Origin: an uncultured Eubacterium sp.
GTDB lineage: Bacteria; Bacillota; Clostridia; Lachnospirales; Lachnospiraceae
Reading direction: 5' to 3'
Length of the DNA stretch: 51,701 bases
NCBI GenBank assembly: GCA_910583555.1
Contig: CAJTXO010000022.1
Location: forward strand, 1-51,701
Position numbers and translations under genes: made by a program
Notes under the pieces: model-generated
Databases searched by the model: none
Told to the model about the DNA's origin: nothing
Seen by the model: the letters and a program-made list of their open reading frames with translations, nothing else
Shown here: positions 1 through 7,911 of the stretch, in pieces
Layout of the letters: each line of letters starts with the position of its first letter
Position numbering within the stretch: the stretch's first letter is position 1

Positions 1-74
1 ATTCAGTTGTCAATTTTCAGTTAGAATCACATTCATTGAGATTCCGAGAAGTTATGAATACCCCGCTTGTTCTA

Positions 75-416
75 TCAGAATCCGAGGAATGTCAAAACCG
101 CCCCTATACCTGCCATCATAACTCCTGCCACAATACCCTTTAGTGCTGAGTTCATGGTTGAGGAATCCTGCTGTTGGTATGCCTGTGCAAACTCCATGAC
201 ATTCTTTGCAAGGATAATGACACCTACTGCACCAATTACTGCAATCACAAGTGTCTTCAGATTATCCAGCGGCTTTGTGACTGCCTCCGTGCCTGCTGCA
301 TATACTACACAAGTCATGTTGTTCGCTGACATGACAGCTCCTGCCAAAGAAGGAATGATTACCTTCTTTGTGATATCCTTTACCTTTGCCTTCATACTCA
401 TCTTTGTCTGTTTCAT
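75..416 (-). CDS. Maff2/VirB2-like small conjugation membrane protein
   Basis: Small protein of about 113 residues. A basic N-terminus is followed by a hydrophobic stretch with a possible signal peptidase site after VVYAA. Two further hydrophobic helices follow (around TLVIAVIGAVGVIILA and GIVAGVMMAGIGAVLTFLG), separated by a short polar loop with QAYQQQDSS. This layout matches TrbC/VirB2-type pilins and the Maff2 proteins that follow the coupling protein in clostridial conjugative elements. It probably forms part of the mating channel. The ORF overlaps the stop of the coupling-protein gene. ATG 416 lies about 10 nt after an AAAGGAG ribosome site, and ATG 422 is an alternative. Family call by architecture and position, not by a search. 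Confidence 0.7.
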   Translation of the reverse strand: MKQTKMSMKAKVKDITKKVIIPSLAGAVMSANNMTCVVYAAGTEAVTKPLDNLKTLVIAVIGAVGVIILAKNVMEFAQAYQQQDSSTMNSALKGIVAGVMMAGIGAVLTFLGF

Positions 417-421
417 AATCA

Positions 422-2686
422 TCAATCTCCTTTTCTTAAATTGTTGTTGTGTGATGACTGCCCATATTTCCTTCTCATGGTAGCCATCTTTACTGTGCTG
501 TTTTCCGGAAGTGCATACGATAAAATATATTCTTCCGGGATTTTCTCATCTGCAGCCCGCTTTATCTCGCTTCGCTGTGCCGGAGAAAATTTGAAATGTG
601 CAAGCCTGTCGGCAAGTGTTTCGCCGGAAGCGTTCTCTGAATCATCCTCAGAACTGCCCTCAGAATGTTCGACTTTGGTTTTCTCTTTTGCTGCCGCCTG
701 CTTCTTTAATGCAATCAGTTCAGCAACCAGATTCTTCTCTGTCTCTTCATCCGGTGTGTACGCAAGTTCTGTCTCATTCCCTGCTTCCTCCCGAAGTTCC
801 TGCTCTGTCTCCTTCTGATCCATTTCCACAAATCTCTGACTGACACTAAGTTCATCAAGCATCATAAATTCCTCGTATGTCAGTGAATCTATATAAACTG
901 CTTCGCCCTTTGCCTTACGTTTTTCATACTGCTTCAATCCTTCCGGTGTCAGTATGTCAAAACTGCGGGCAAGCAGATTTTCCGGGAGCCTTGGCACAAA
1001 ACGGAACGGTTTTCCATTCCCGTCTGCACTCTGTGCAAATCTCGGATGCTTTGGAGTGAAATACTTATTATCAAGCACCGGATTAAGACCACGGATAAAA
1101 ACAAGACATTTCTTGTTATCCATCATTCTCACTTCGTCCGGTGTCAGTATCTCCCTGCCAAGAACATCAATGTTCCGGCTGGAGCTTCCCTGCCTTCCTT
1201 TCGTCTCTCCGCTTGACTTCTTATCAATGGTCATCTTCCCTAGCAGCTTTGAGATGTATTCGTGGGTACTCTGCTCATTCCCGCCAAGATAGACGGTAGT
1301 ATCACAGTTACCGGTAATCGTTTCCCAAGTATCCTTAAAGAGTGCCTTAATCTGTGCAAGGTTCTGGATAATGATGACACTGGATATCTCTCTGCTTCGC
1401 ATTGTGGAAAGTAGCGAACAGAAGTCATCCGGCAGAGCGACGTTTGCAAACTCATCTAAAAGAAAGGTTACATGGATCGGTAATCTTCCCCCATAGTTGA
1501 AATCCGCCTGATAATAAAGTTCCTGAAAGATCTGCGTGTATAGCAGACCAATAATAAAGTTATAGGATTTATCAGAATCCGGTATTACACAAAAAAGTGC
1601 GGTCTTAGTACACCCGTCTGCATTTACTCCGGTTCCCAGCTCCGCAAGATTTAAGTCATCCTTTGAGAGCATCCTCATAACCTGTTTATTCTCCAGCTTT
1701 GCAAGTCTGGAATTGGCTGAAATGATGATGGAACGGATCGTATCTCCTGCTCCACGCATACATTTGTTGTACTGCTTCACTGCCGGATGCTCTTTCCCAA
1801 GCGGTGAAGTTGCTTCGAGAAATGCCATTCTTGCATCAAGATCCGACACCTTATCCTTTTCCACAACCTCCGCCTCTGAAAGAAGTTCCATAACCGACTT
1901 CATATTGCGGGAAGCAGGCGGCATCTCCAGCCACACATAAAAAATGAGAGCCTGTAAAAACATGCCCTCTGCTTTATCCCAGAACGGATCGTTTGGTGCC
2001 GCATTCTTGGGTGTTGTATTGCTCATTAAATTTGTGACTAATTTCACCACATCCGTCTCTTCACGGATATATACAAAGGGATTGTAACAGTCGCTGTTTT
2101 CCATCTCCAAAAGATTAATAACCCTCACATTGTAGCCATTCTGTTTTAACAATTCTCCCTGGCTTCTAAGGATCTCCCCCTTTGGGTCTGTCACGATAAA
2201 GGAAGTGTTAAGCTGCATAAGGTTCGGCTTTACTTCGTAAAAAGTCTTACCTGCACCGCTTCCTCCAATGATCAGAACATTGTTATTCAGTCCTGTTTTT
2301 CTCGTATCCAGACTCATTCTCACATTCTGGCTTAGGATTCGGTTCTTACTGTCATCTTTGGTATCTGCAATGACACGGTTCAATTCCTTCGGTTTCGCAA
2401 GTCTGGCGGTTCCGTATTCCCTGCCCGGCATAAAATTATATTGGCTTGTATAGTACATGATAACTGCCACAGCATAGATGATAAGGGCAATCACTACAGC
2501 CTTTATTGTGCCTGAATTGTAATAATCCCGAAGCGGGTAACTTAGCACTTCCTCAAAGGCTTCCATAAATGCCGCAAACTCCATTCCCTGCTTCCATGCA
2601 CCATTGACCAGATAGCCGAGATAAGCCGAAAGAAACGCTCCAATGACTATCATTGGTATAAATGGTTTCTTCTTTGTTGTCTGCAT
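422..2686 (-). CDS. VirD4/TraG-type conjugative coupling protein (T4CP)
   Basis: ATPase that links the relaxosome to the mating channel and pumps relaxase-bound DNA. Two N-terminal membrane helices (about residues 10-30 and 63-80) precede the motor domain. Walker A is IIGGSGAGKTFYEVKPN near residue 145. Walker B is FLLDEFANVALP near residue 415, followed by STMRSREISSVIIIQNLAQ, typical of TraG/VirD4. The acidic C-terminal tail (EETEKNLVAELIALKKQ onward) may contact substrates. ATG 2686 is preferred over the upstream GTG because GAGGTG lies 8 nt before it. The gene starts within a few bases of the upstream stop, so translation is probably coupled. Next gene downstream is the Maff2-like protein. 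The length (~754 aa) is in the range of CD1115-type coupling proteins. Confidence 0.93.
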   Translation of the reverse strand: MQTTKKKPFIPMIVIGAFLSAYLGYLVNGAWKQGMEFAAFMEAFEEVLSYPLRDYYNSGTIKAVVIALIIYAVAVIMYYTSQYNFMPGREYGTARLAKPKELNRVIADTKDDSKNRILSQNVRMSLDTRKTGLNNNVLIIGGSGAGKTFYEVKPNLMQLNTSFIVTDPKGEILRSQGELLKQNGYNVRVINLLEMENSDCYNPFVYIREETDVVKLVTNLMSNTTPKNAAPNDPFWDKAEGMFLQALIFYVWLEMPPASRNMKSVMELLSEAEVVEKDKVSDLDARMAFLEATSPLGKEHPAVKQYNKCMRGAGDTIRSIIISANSRLAKLENKQVMRMLSKDDLNLAELGTGVNADGCTKTALFCVIPDSDKSYNFIIGLLYTQIFQELYYQADFNYGGRLPIHVTFLLDEFANVALPDDFCSLLSTMRSREISSVIIIQNLAQIKALFKDTWETITGNCDTTVYLGGNEQSTHEYISKLLGKMTIDKKSSGETKGRQGSSSRNIDVLGREILTPDEVRMMDNKKCLVFIRGLNPVLDNKYFTPKHPRFAQSADGNGKPFRFVPRLPENLLARSFDILTPEGLKQYEKRKAKGEAVYIDSLTYEEFMMLDELSVSQRFVEMDQKETEQELREEAGNETELAYTPDEETEKNLVAELIALKKQAAAKEKTKVEHSEGSSEDDSENASGETLADRLAHFKFSPAQRSEIKRAADEKIPEEYILSYALPENSTVKMATMRRKYGQSSHNNNLRKGD

Positions 2687-2691
2687 CCGGA

Positions 2692-3789
2692 TCACCTCGA
2701 CTTTCTTGAAGGTGCATGTACCGTCTTTGTTGCCACCTTCTCATACTGCTCCCGGACTCCCTTCGATACCGGATCATAGTGTCCTTTGAGAAGGGTATCC
2801 CCTTTCATGGTTTCCACAACACAATTCTCCTCTGAATAGAGTTTATAGTGCTTCTCACGGTCAAGATAACAAAGAAGTGTCTTTCCACCGTATATCTCCA
2901 TTACATCAGACTTATTAAGCCAGATATACCTTGCGTCTTTACCCCATGTGCCCGGAATCCTCGTTTTCACTGCATGGTCATTTTCCTCTGCAATCATCTT
3001 CTTTGCAATCGTGATATCTGCAAAGTTCGTATTCTTTGAAGCTGATATAATACGCATCCTTTCTGACAGTTCCTTAAATCTCCGTATCTTATCATCAAAG
3101 GTTTCACGATCCATCATTACTTTGTACTGTCCTTTTTCATCCGGTGAATCTACAACTCCTATCTTCTGAAGTTGTGAAAGGGCATTTTTTATACTCTCTT
3201 CATCTGCCGAAAGATGATTTCCAATTTCGTCCACGCAGACACTGTGTTTTTCCACTGCATACCTGCCCACTTTTTCTAACAGGTTATCCAGATTTGCATC
3301 GGCGTGGACATCAAGGTTTCCCTTTTTCTGCTCCTTCAAAAACTTATCAAAAGTGGCAAGCGCCTTATCATCTGCCTCTTCTAAAAAGGTATCCATGGAA
3401 CGCATCTTGTAACTGTCTGCCTTTAACTTCTGGAGCAGCAGATTGACACGGGGAACTGCTTCACTGTGAAATAATACCTCTACTTTGCCTGTACCCTTTC
3501 CCATCTCCGGAAGCACAGAATAGAGAATACCGTATTTCTTTGCAAATTTCTCCACCTGCTTCAAATCTTTTTTATTAAACTGCAGCACCTGAAGGTCCCC
3601 GCCCCTCATTAAAAGTTTCTTCATGTTCGTTCTGCCCATCTGCTTCTCAAAACCTAACATCCCATAAAGAAACTTTGCTGCGTTCTGCATTGCCCTGAGA
3701 GAACCACTGCCAACTTTCATTGCAATTTCCATTCCCTCAAAACTCACTCTTATAATCTGTACTGCATCTGCAATCTCTGACATTGGCAT
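2692..3789 (-). CDS. PcfB-like (DUF3801) conjugation protein
   Basis: A 365-residue soluble protein. The N-terminal ~130 residues (AVQIIRVSFEGMEIAMKVGS, then a segment with KKLLMRGGDLQVLQF and a lone EKFAKKYGILYSVLP) match the DUF3801/PcfB pattern. In Gram-positive elements these proteins sit directly upstream of the coupling protein and are thought to aid relaxosome docking. The middle (residues ~170-240) resembles a winged-helix arrangement (HSVCVDEIGNHLSADEESIKNALSQLQKIGVVDSP), so DNA binding is plausible but not shown. The stop overlaps the start region of the coupling-protein gene. A GGGGAGGTAA ribosome site precedes ATG 3789. Confidence 0.75.
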   Translation of the reverse strand: MPMSEIADAVQIIRVSFEGMEIAMKVGSGSLRAMQNAAKFLYGMLGFEKQMGRTNMKKLLMRGGDLQVLQFNKKDLKQVEKFAKKYGILYSVLPEMGKGTGKVEVLFHSEAVPRVNLLLQKLKADSYKMRSMDTFLEEADDKALATFDKFLKEQKKGNLDVHADANLDNLLEKVGRYAVEKHSVCVDEIGNHLSADEESIKNALSQLQKIGVVDSPDEKGQYKVMMDRETFDDKIRRFKELSERMRIISASKNTNFADITIAKKMIAEENDHAVKTRIPGTWGKDARYIWLNKSDVMEIYGGKTLLCYLDREKHYKLYSEENCVVETMKGDTLLKGHYDPVSKGVREQYEKVATKTVHAPSRKSR

Positions 3790-3798
3790 TTACCTCCC

Positions 3799-5001
3799 CT
3801 ACTGTAAGATCCTGTCCGACATGACTACATCAATGATTCCTGCCATTTCTTCTGCCGGAAGTCCACACTCAATCAGATCCTTGATTTCATCATCCGAAAA
3901 ATGATGATCCTTTGCCCGCTTGATTTCCTTTAACTGTTCTTTGTCCAGCCTGCCCTCAATCAGCATATTGAGGAGTGACTTCTGCGAAGGAGTTCCACCG
4001 AATAGTTTTGCGGCCATAGCTGCTACCCCTTTTGGTCTCTTCGCTTCCGTTCTCTCAATATGCACCGGAATCATGGTTCCGTCTGATGCCCTGAGCATTG
4101 TCTGACAGTTGCCAAAAACTGCTGTTCCGGAAGTCTGTATAACCTGTTTCTCCTCTGATTTATGGTTATTCCCCTCACTTTCCGATGTCTGATTTGGCTT
4201 CTGCTCTCTTGCCGGCTCCTTCACCTCTACGGTCTGATTCTCCTTCATCGTCAACATCTCCTCTCTTAACCTGCTGATCTCTTCCTCCTTGCTCTTGATA
4301 ACGCCGGCAGAACTGGCAAGATCACTCTTTAACTCCTCCACCTGCTTTTCAAGACGGTCAAGCTCCTCATTTAACCTATTCTCAGCTTCACTGTTCTTAC
4401 TCTCTGCCATCTGTGTTTCCCAGTTCTTTATCATTCCTGCCACTTCATCAAGGGATTCACGGTTTGGTTTCACCGCTTCCACAATCCCCTGGGCAAATCT
4501 TTCAAAGATAGGTTCTATTGCTCTTGCTACCTCATCCGCATCTATCGCAGCCGGCTTTCCACCAGTGTTACTTTCTCCCGCTTCATCCGGCTGCTTTGTC
4601 TCCCCTTCTTTTTTGGGCTTTGCACCACTCATATCTTTTTTGATTTGAGTAAACATCCTCTCCATATCATGGGCGGTTGCGTTTGTTGTAATAACACCAA
4701 TGATACTGTCTTCCAACATTCCACCTTTTAACTCTGCAAGTGCCAGTCTGATCTGATACTCATTCAGTTTTTTTAGTTTCTTTACCAGCTTGGAAGAAGC
4801 TCCCAAATGAAGCGCCTCAGACATTACCTTTGCATTTACCTCACCGATTGCCGGAACAATATACAGATCCACCATATCCTTTGGCAATCCATACTCCAGA
4901 TCTTTTTTTGCAAGTTCAATGACCGGCTCCGAAATTCCTTTTGATCTGAAACCTTGCAACAGCAATTTAATATCGCTGTCTGATAATCTTTTATCAACCA
5001 T
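3799..5001 (-). CDS. ICE coiled-coil protein of unknown function
   Basis: A 400-residue protein I do not recognise by name. The first ~130 residues are helical and repeat-like (for example LSDSDIKLLLQGFRSKGIS). A polar linker follows, then a coiled coil with heptad-like leucines and many E/K residues (ENRLNEELDRLEKQVEELKS, residues ~205-250), then a low-complexity Gln/Ser/Glu linker. The C-terminal ~75 residues (SLLNMLIEGRLDKEQLKEIK and DDEIKDLIECGLPAEEMAGI) resemble the N-terminal helical units, so both ends may carry the same small helical repeat. No signal peptide or membrane helix. It lies between relaxase and the DUF3801 gene, so a role in transfer or relaxosome assembly is likely. Ribosome site AAGGAGG precedes ATG 5001. 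Confidence 0.6.
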   Translation of the reverse strand: MVDKRLSDSDIKLLLQGFRSKGISEPVIELAKKDLEYGLPKDMVDLYIVPAIGEVNAKVMSEALHLGASSKLVKKLKKLNEYQIRLALAELKGGMLEDSIIGVITTNATAHDMERMFTQIKKDMSGAKPKKEGETKQPDEAGESNTGGKPAAIDADEVARAIEPIFERFAQGIVEAVKPNRESLDEVAGMIKNWETQMAESKNSEAENRLNEELDRLEKQVEELKSDLASSAGVIKSKEEEISRLREEMLTMKENQTVEVKEPAREQKPNQTSESEGNNHKSEEKQVIQTSGTAVFGNCQTMLRASDGTMIPVHIERTEAKRPKGVAAMAAKLFGGTPSQKSLLNMLIEGRLDKEQLKEIKRAKDHHFSDDEIKDLIECGLPAEEMAGIIDVVMSDRILQ

Positions 5002-5039
5002 TTACTAAGCCTCCTTGTCTAAAATAATAAGAACAGCCA

Positions 5040-6476
5040 CTATCTGGACTGCTCCTTTACCTGTTTCCTGTCTCTGTTGTTTCGCTGCTTTATCGCATCC
5101 GTATTCTCTGACTGTTCTTTCATAATCCTGTCCACGATACGGTAATTTCTTGATACCAAAGCGTATTCTTCCTTTATCTGTACTGCCTTCTCCCCGTAAT
5201 GTTCCCGGAGCTTTTCAAGTTCTGTAAGAGAATAACCCTCGGCACTGACTTCGGCTTTCAGCTTTTCATATTCTTCATGCTCATCCGCAAAAAAACCATC
5301 TCCGTTCTGAAATGCAGACTCTGCATGGGATAACAGCTTGATACGTTCTGCCTTGTCCCATAGTGACTTATACCTTCCCCTCTCTTTATAAAATCTGCTT
5401 CTCTCACAACTAATCAGCTTCTTTTTCTCACTCATCTGCCCATGTACTCTTTCCAGATCGGCAAGAGAATGAATCTCATGGTCGGACAAGAACATATACT
5501 GCTCATGCAGCCTGTGCATCTTTCTTATCTCGTCACGGTATTTCCATGCCTGACTGTATGGACGCTGCTTTAATCTGCCGATACGGTACAGCCTTGCAAA
5601 ATACTTACGCTGGATGCCGGTAAGTTTTGCCCTTCTTATCCGGTATGGAACATTTACTTTAATAATCTTTGCTCCACCATGATGTTCTCTGTAATACTCC
5701 ATATCCTCTGTAAGAATCCTCTCTCGCAGACGTTCTTCCGTATAATCTGTACCAAAGTATTTACATCTTCGGTATCTTCCCATCCCCGGCGGTTTCACAG
5801 CCAGATATTTATTCTGTTTGACCTCATATCCTTTATCCGTAAGCAATTTTAGGAACTCTTCAAAATCATCTGCCTGCAACACACAAGCATCCAAATCCCT
5901 CTTTATCATATCTGACCAGACAAATCTACCGTCTTTTCTGTCAAGCCACTCTGTATAAGTATCATGTTCCACCGCCCTGTCATCCTCAATCGTAATGGTT
6001 GACAGTCCGTATTTCTCACAAAGACGATTCGTAATAGGCTGGATATACTTTGCCCAATCCCCTTTTTCATAACGGTACTTCTTTCCCGTCAGAAAACTGA
6101 CACTGTTAAAAATGATATGCCCGTGAATATGTGCGGTATTATCATGGATTGCATAGACTGCTTCATATTCCTTTCCAAGATATTCCTCCACGAACTCTCC
6201 CACAATCCGAAAAGCAAGCCCTGCTGTCACTTCCCCTTCCTCAAAGGAAATGATGATATGGTAGCCCTGTCTTTTATCCGTCTTATGAAACAGTTTTTTT
6301 GTTTCCCGCATCTGCTCATAGGCATATCCCGGCTGACAATTTACTGCGGATACAAATCTGCCTCCGCCTGTCTTTTCCGGAACTGTGATATAGTCAATCG
6401 ACTGCTTTAAGTGCCGACCGGAATAATTGCTCCCACAATCCTTCATGTATAGAATCTTAGTTATCGCCAATGTCAT
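5040..6476 (-). CDS. Relaxase, MobA/VirD2 family (MOBP-like)
   Basis: Nicks oriT and leads the transferred strand. The N-terminal ~210 residues are the relaxase domain. RHLKQSIDYI holds the likely catalytic Tyr29. The metal-binding histidines are in AIHDNTAHIHGHIIFNSVSF (H111, H116, H118, H120), the classic three-histidine motif. The remainder (residues ~240-478) is basic and helical, ending in coiled-coil-like segments. The start overlaps the 3' end of mobC by 20 bp, with GGTGG just before ATG, so the two are translationally coupled. The candidate oriT lies about 1.1 kb upstream of this start, on the far side of mobC and a third gene, which is normal for this family. Confidence 0.92.
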   Translation of the reverse strand: MTLAITKILYMKDCGSNYSGRHLKQSIDYITVPEKTGGGRFVSAVNCQPGYAYEQMRETKKLFHKTDKRQGYHIIISFEEGEVTAGLAFRIVGEFVEEYLGKEYEAVYAIHDNTAHIHGHIIFNSVSFLTGKKYRYEKGDWAKYIQPITNRLCEKYGLSTITIEDDRAVEHDTYTEWLDRKDGRFVWSDMIKRDLDACVLQADDFEEFLKLLTDKGYEVKQNKYLAVKPPGMGRYRRCKYFGTDYTEERLRERILTEDMEYYREHHGGAKIIKVNVPYRIRRAKLTGIQRKYFARLYRIGRLKQRPYSQAWKYRDEIRKMHRLHEQYMFLSDHEIHSLADLERVHGQMSEKKKLISCERSRFYKERGRYKSLWDKAERIKLLSHAESAFQNGDGFFADEHEEYEKLKAEVSAEGYSLTELEKLREHYGEKAVQIKEEYALVSRNYRIVDRIMKEQSENTDAIKQRNNRDRKQVKEQSR

Positions 6477-6780
6477 CCACCACCTTATTCAGCTTTTCAT
6501 TTAGTTTCAGCATGTATGCAAACAGCCTCGACTTGTCTGAATCGCTGTAAAGCATGGAATTGTTATTGTGAACGATCTCATTGATATTGACACCAATCCG
6601 GTTGACTTCCCCGATCAATCCGGTAAGCATCTGCCTGATCTCCGGATAGTCTTTCGGCTTCTGTGTGATAAGAAGTCTTATAAACTCGGACTCCGTCATT
6701 CCAAGTTCCTCTACCTTCCTCTTTAATTCCTCATCCTGTTCTTTGGTAAGGCGGTAGGCTTTCCTTAACTCCATAGCCAT
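6457..6780 (-). CDS. mobC: MobC-like relaxosome accessory protein
   Basis: A 107-residue protein with a predicted ribbon-helix-helix N-terminus (MELRKAYRLTKEQDEELKRK, then GMTESEFIRLLI). A MobC-type C-terminal half follows (LTGLIGEVNRIGVNINEIVHNNNS), with the Asn-rich motif usual for these proteins. MobC binds near oriT and helps the relaxase open the strands. The stop of the upstream gene overlaps the ATG (TAATG), and GGGGAGGTCGAG gives a good ribosome site. It sits directly before the relaxase, as expected. Confidence 0.88.
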   Translation of the reverse strand: MAMELRKAYRLTKEQDEELKRKVEELGMTESEFIRLLITQKPKDYPEIRQMLTGLIGEVNRIGVNINEIVHNNNSMLYSDSDKSRLFAYMLKLNEKLNKVVDDIGDN

Positions 6781-7517
6781 TATCTCGACCTCCCCTGCTC
6801 CCTGTCCTCCTGCTTCTCCTGTACCACTTCCTTATCGTTCACAGCTTTAACAGGTTTCGTGGCGACAATAACAGAAGAAATATCCTCTCTTCCGAACATG
6901 CCGGCTTCGCCGGCACAAACAGAGGAAGAATGCCGCTCTGCGGCAAGTCCGCTTTTGCGGACGTTTCTTCTCGTGTGAATGGTCTTTTCATTCACACTTT
7001 CCTCAGACGGATAAGAACTGATATTCTCAGAAACTGTCCTATAGACACCAACCTCTTCCACCATAGGAATATCATAAATCGGAACAAGTTTCAGACTTTT
7101 CATTGCCTCCAGTGCCAGATTATGTGCAATAACAACTGCATCTCTTCCATAGACTGTCTGGCTGAATATGCGGTCAAGTATCGTCTGCTTCTCCTCCAAC
7201 TGTTCCACCAGTGAGCTACTGTTGCAAAAATCAATGAAATCATCAGGATTTTCTTTCTTATCCCTTATATCAGAAAGTTTCTCATAATTCCACTCACAGA
7301 CCAGATCCACCACATCATCAATGGTAGTCGGCTCACTCATTGCATGATCCGAAAAGAAAAGCTTTCCCTCTGATGAAGATGAAAGTTCCTTCCCATTCTC
7401 TGACAGATAATCCATTATGATACCTGCACCCTTCCTCTGCAGCTTAACCTCACTGCCGACGCTTTTGCACCAGCTTACCAGTCCATCTGCTGAATCTATT
7501 TTCGTTTCGTTTGACAT
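6780..7517 (-). CDS. ICE protein of unknown function upstream of mobC, with internal hairpin cluster
   Basis: About 245 residues with no family I can name. The first two thirds look globular and acidic (SDHAMSEPTTIDDVVDLVCEW, LEEKQTILDRIFSQTVYGRD). The last third is Ser/Arg-rich and probably disordered. Its codons for NEKTIHTRRNVRKSGLAAER onward fall on four back-to-back perfect inverted repeats, listed separately. It is the first gene after the non-coding control region, so it is likely the lead gene of the transfer operon. AAGGAGGTG precedes GTG 7520/ATG 7517; I chose the ATG, but the GTG has slightly better spacing. Confidence 0.6.
   Translation of the reverse strand: MSNETKIDSADGLVSWCKSVGSEVKLQRKGAGIIMDYLSENGKELSSSSEGKLFFSDHAMSEPTTIDDVVDLVCEWNYEKLSDIRDKKENPDDFIDFCNSSSLVEQLEEKQTILDRIFSQTVYGRDAVVIAHNLALEAMKSLKLVPIYDIPMVEEVGVYRTVSENISSYPSEESVNEKTIHTRRNVRKSGLAAERHSSSVCAGEAGMFGREDISSVIVATKPVKAVNDKEVVQEKQEDREQGRSR
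6899..6997. repeat. Four consecutive perfect hairpins inside a coding region
   Basis: Within 99 bp there are four perfect inverted repeats. TGCCGGC/GCCGGCA has a 3-nt loop (6899-6915). TGCCGC/GCGGCA has a 3-nt loop (6931-6945). GTCCGC/GCGGAC has a 4-nt loop (6947-6962). GTGTGAATG/CATTCACAC has a 7-nt loop (6973-6997). All four differ in sequence, so this is not one repeat copied. They fall in the disordered part of the encoded protein. Confidence 0.9.
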
Positions 7518-7595
7518 CACGCCAACACCTCCTTGTTATTTGTCTGTCATTCAACAAAATGTCTCCATATCAGGGTATGCGTAAAGTACGTTTTG

Positions 7596-7638
7596 CCAGA
7601 TACGCCTTTTGTTCGACAAGTCGAAAAAAGGCATCTGG
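7596..7638. other. Candidate oriT: nested inverted repeat
   Basis: An outer imperfect inverted repeat (CCAGATACGCCTTTT at 7596-7610 against AAAAGGCATCTGG at 7626-7638) encloses an inner perfect palindrome, TTCGAC-AA-GTCGAA (7612-7625). It lies in the only sizeable non-coding gap of the transfer region, upstream of the operon holding mobC and the relaxase. A C-rich run follows at 7651-7675. MOBP-type oriTs commonly have an inverted repeat beside the nick. The nick site itself cannot be assigned from sequence alone. Confidence 0.5.
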
Positions 7639-7692
7639 TTAGGTGGCAAATGCCCCCCTAAAACCCCCGATTACGAATAAAATATGAATCTT

Positions 7693-7891
7693 AAGTAGGT
7701 TTCCTACTTGGGATTTCACTTTCTAAGTAGGCATCCTACCTAACTTTCCATTTTCTAAGTAGGTTTCCTACTTAAAAATCCTCCAGAAAATCCTTGCAAT
7801 TTCCGGCACTAAGTAGGTTTCCTACTTGGTTTTCTGTCTCCTAAGTAGGCTTCCTACTTAGCTTTTCGCTTTCTAAGTAGGTTTCCTACTT
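7693..7891. repeat. Six-copy palindromic iteron array, AAGTAGG-N3-CCTACTT
   Basis: Six 17-bp inverted repeats at 7693-7709, 7725-7741, 7757-7773, 7811-7827, 7843-7859 and 7875-7891. Start-to-start spacing is 32, 32, 54, 32, 32 bp, so there are two triplets of identical period. Five copies are perfect. Copy 2 ends CCTACCT. A 32-bp period is about three helical turns, which puts all sites of a triplet on one DNA face. The array fills most of the gap between the Toprim gene and the next gene (7518-7911). It is probably a binding array for an element-encoded DNA-binding protein (partition, relaxosome or replication). Confidence 0.95.
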
Positions 7892-7911
7892 AGGAACAGT
7901 TAGTTCCTTTG

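Noticed and set aside
1..74. Further conjugation gene at the left edge
   Set aside because: Only 74 bp; no ORF with recognisable features can be supported.
7693..7891. Possible CRISPR array
   Set aside because: Repeats are 17-bp palindromes with only 15-bp gaps (37 bp in the centre) and no cas genes; the spacing is fixed by helical phase, not by spacer uptake.
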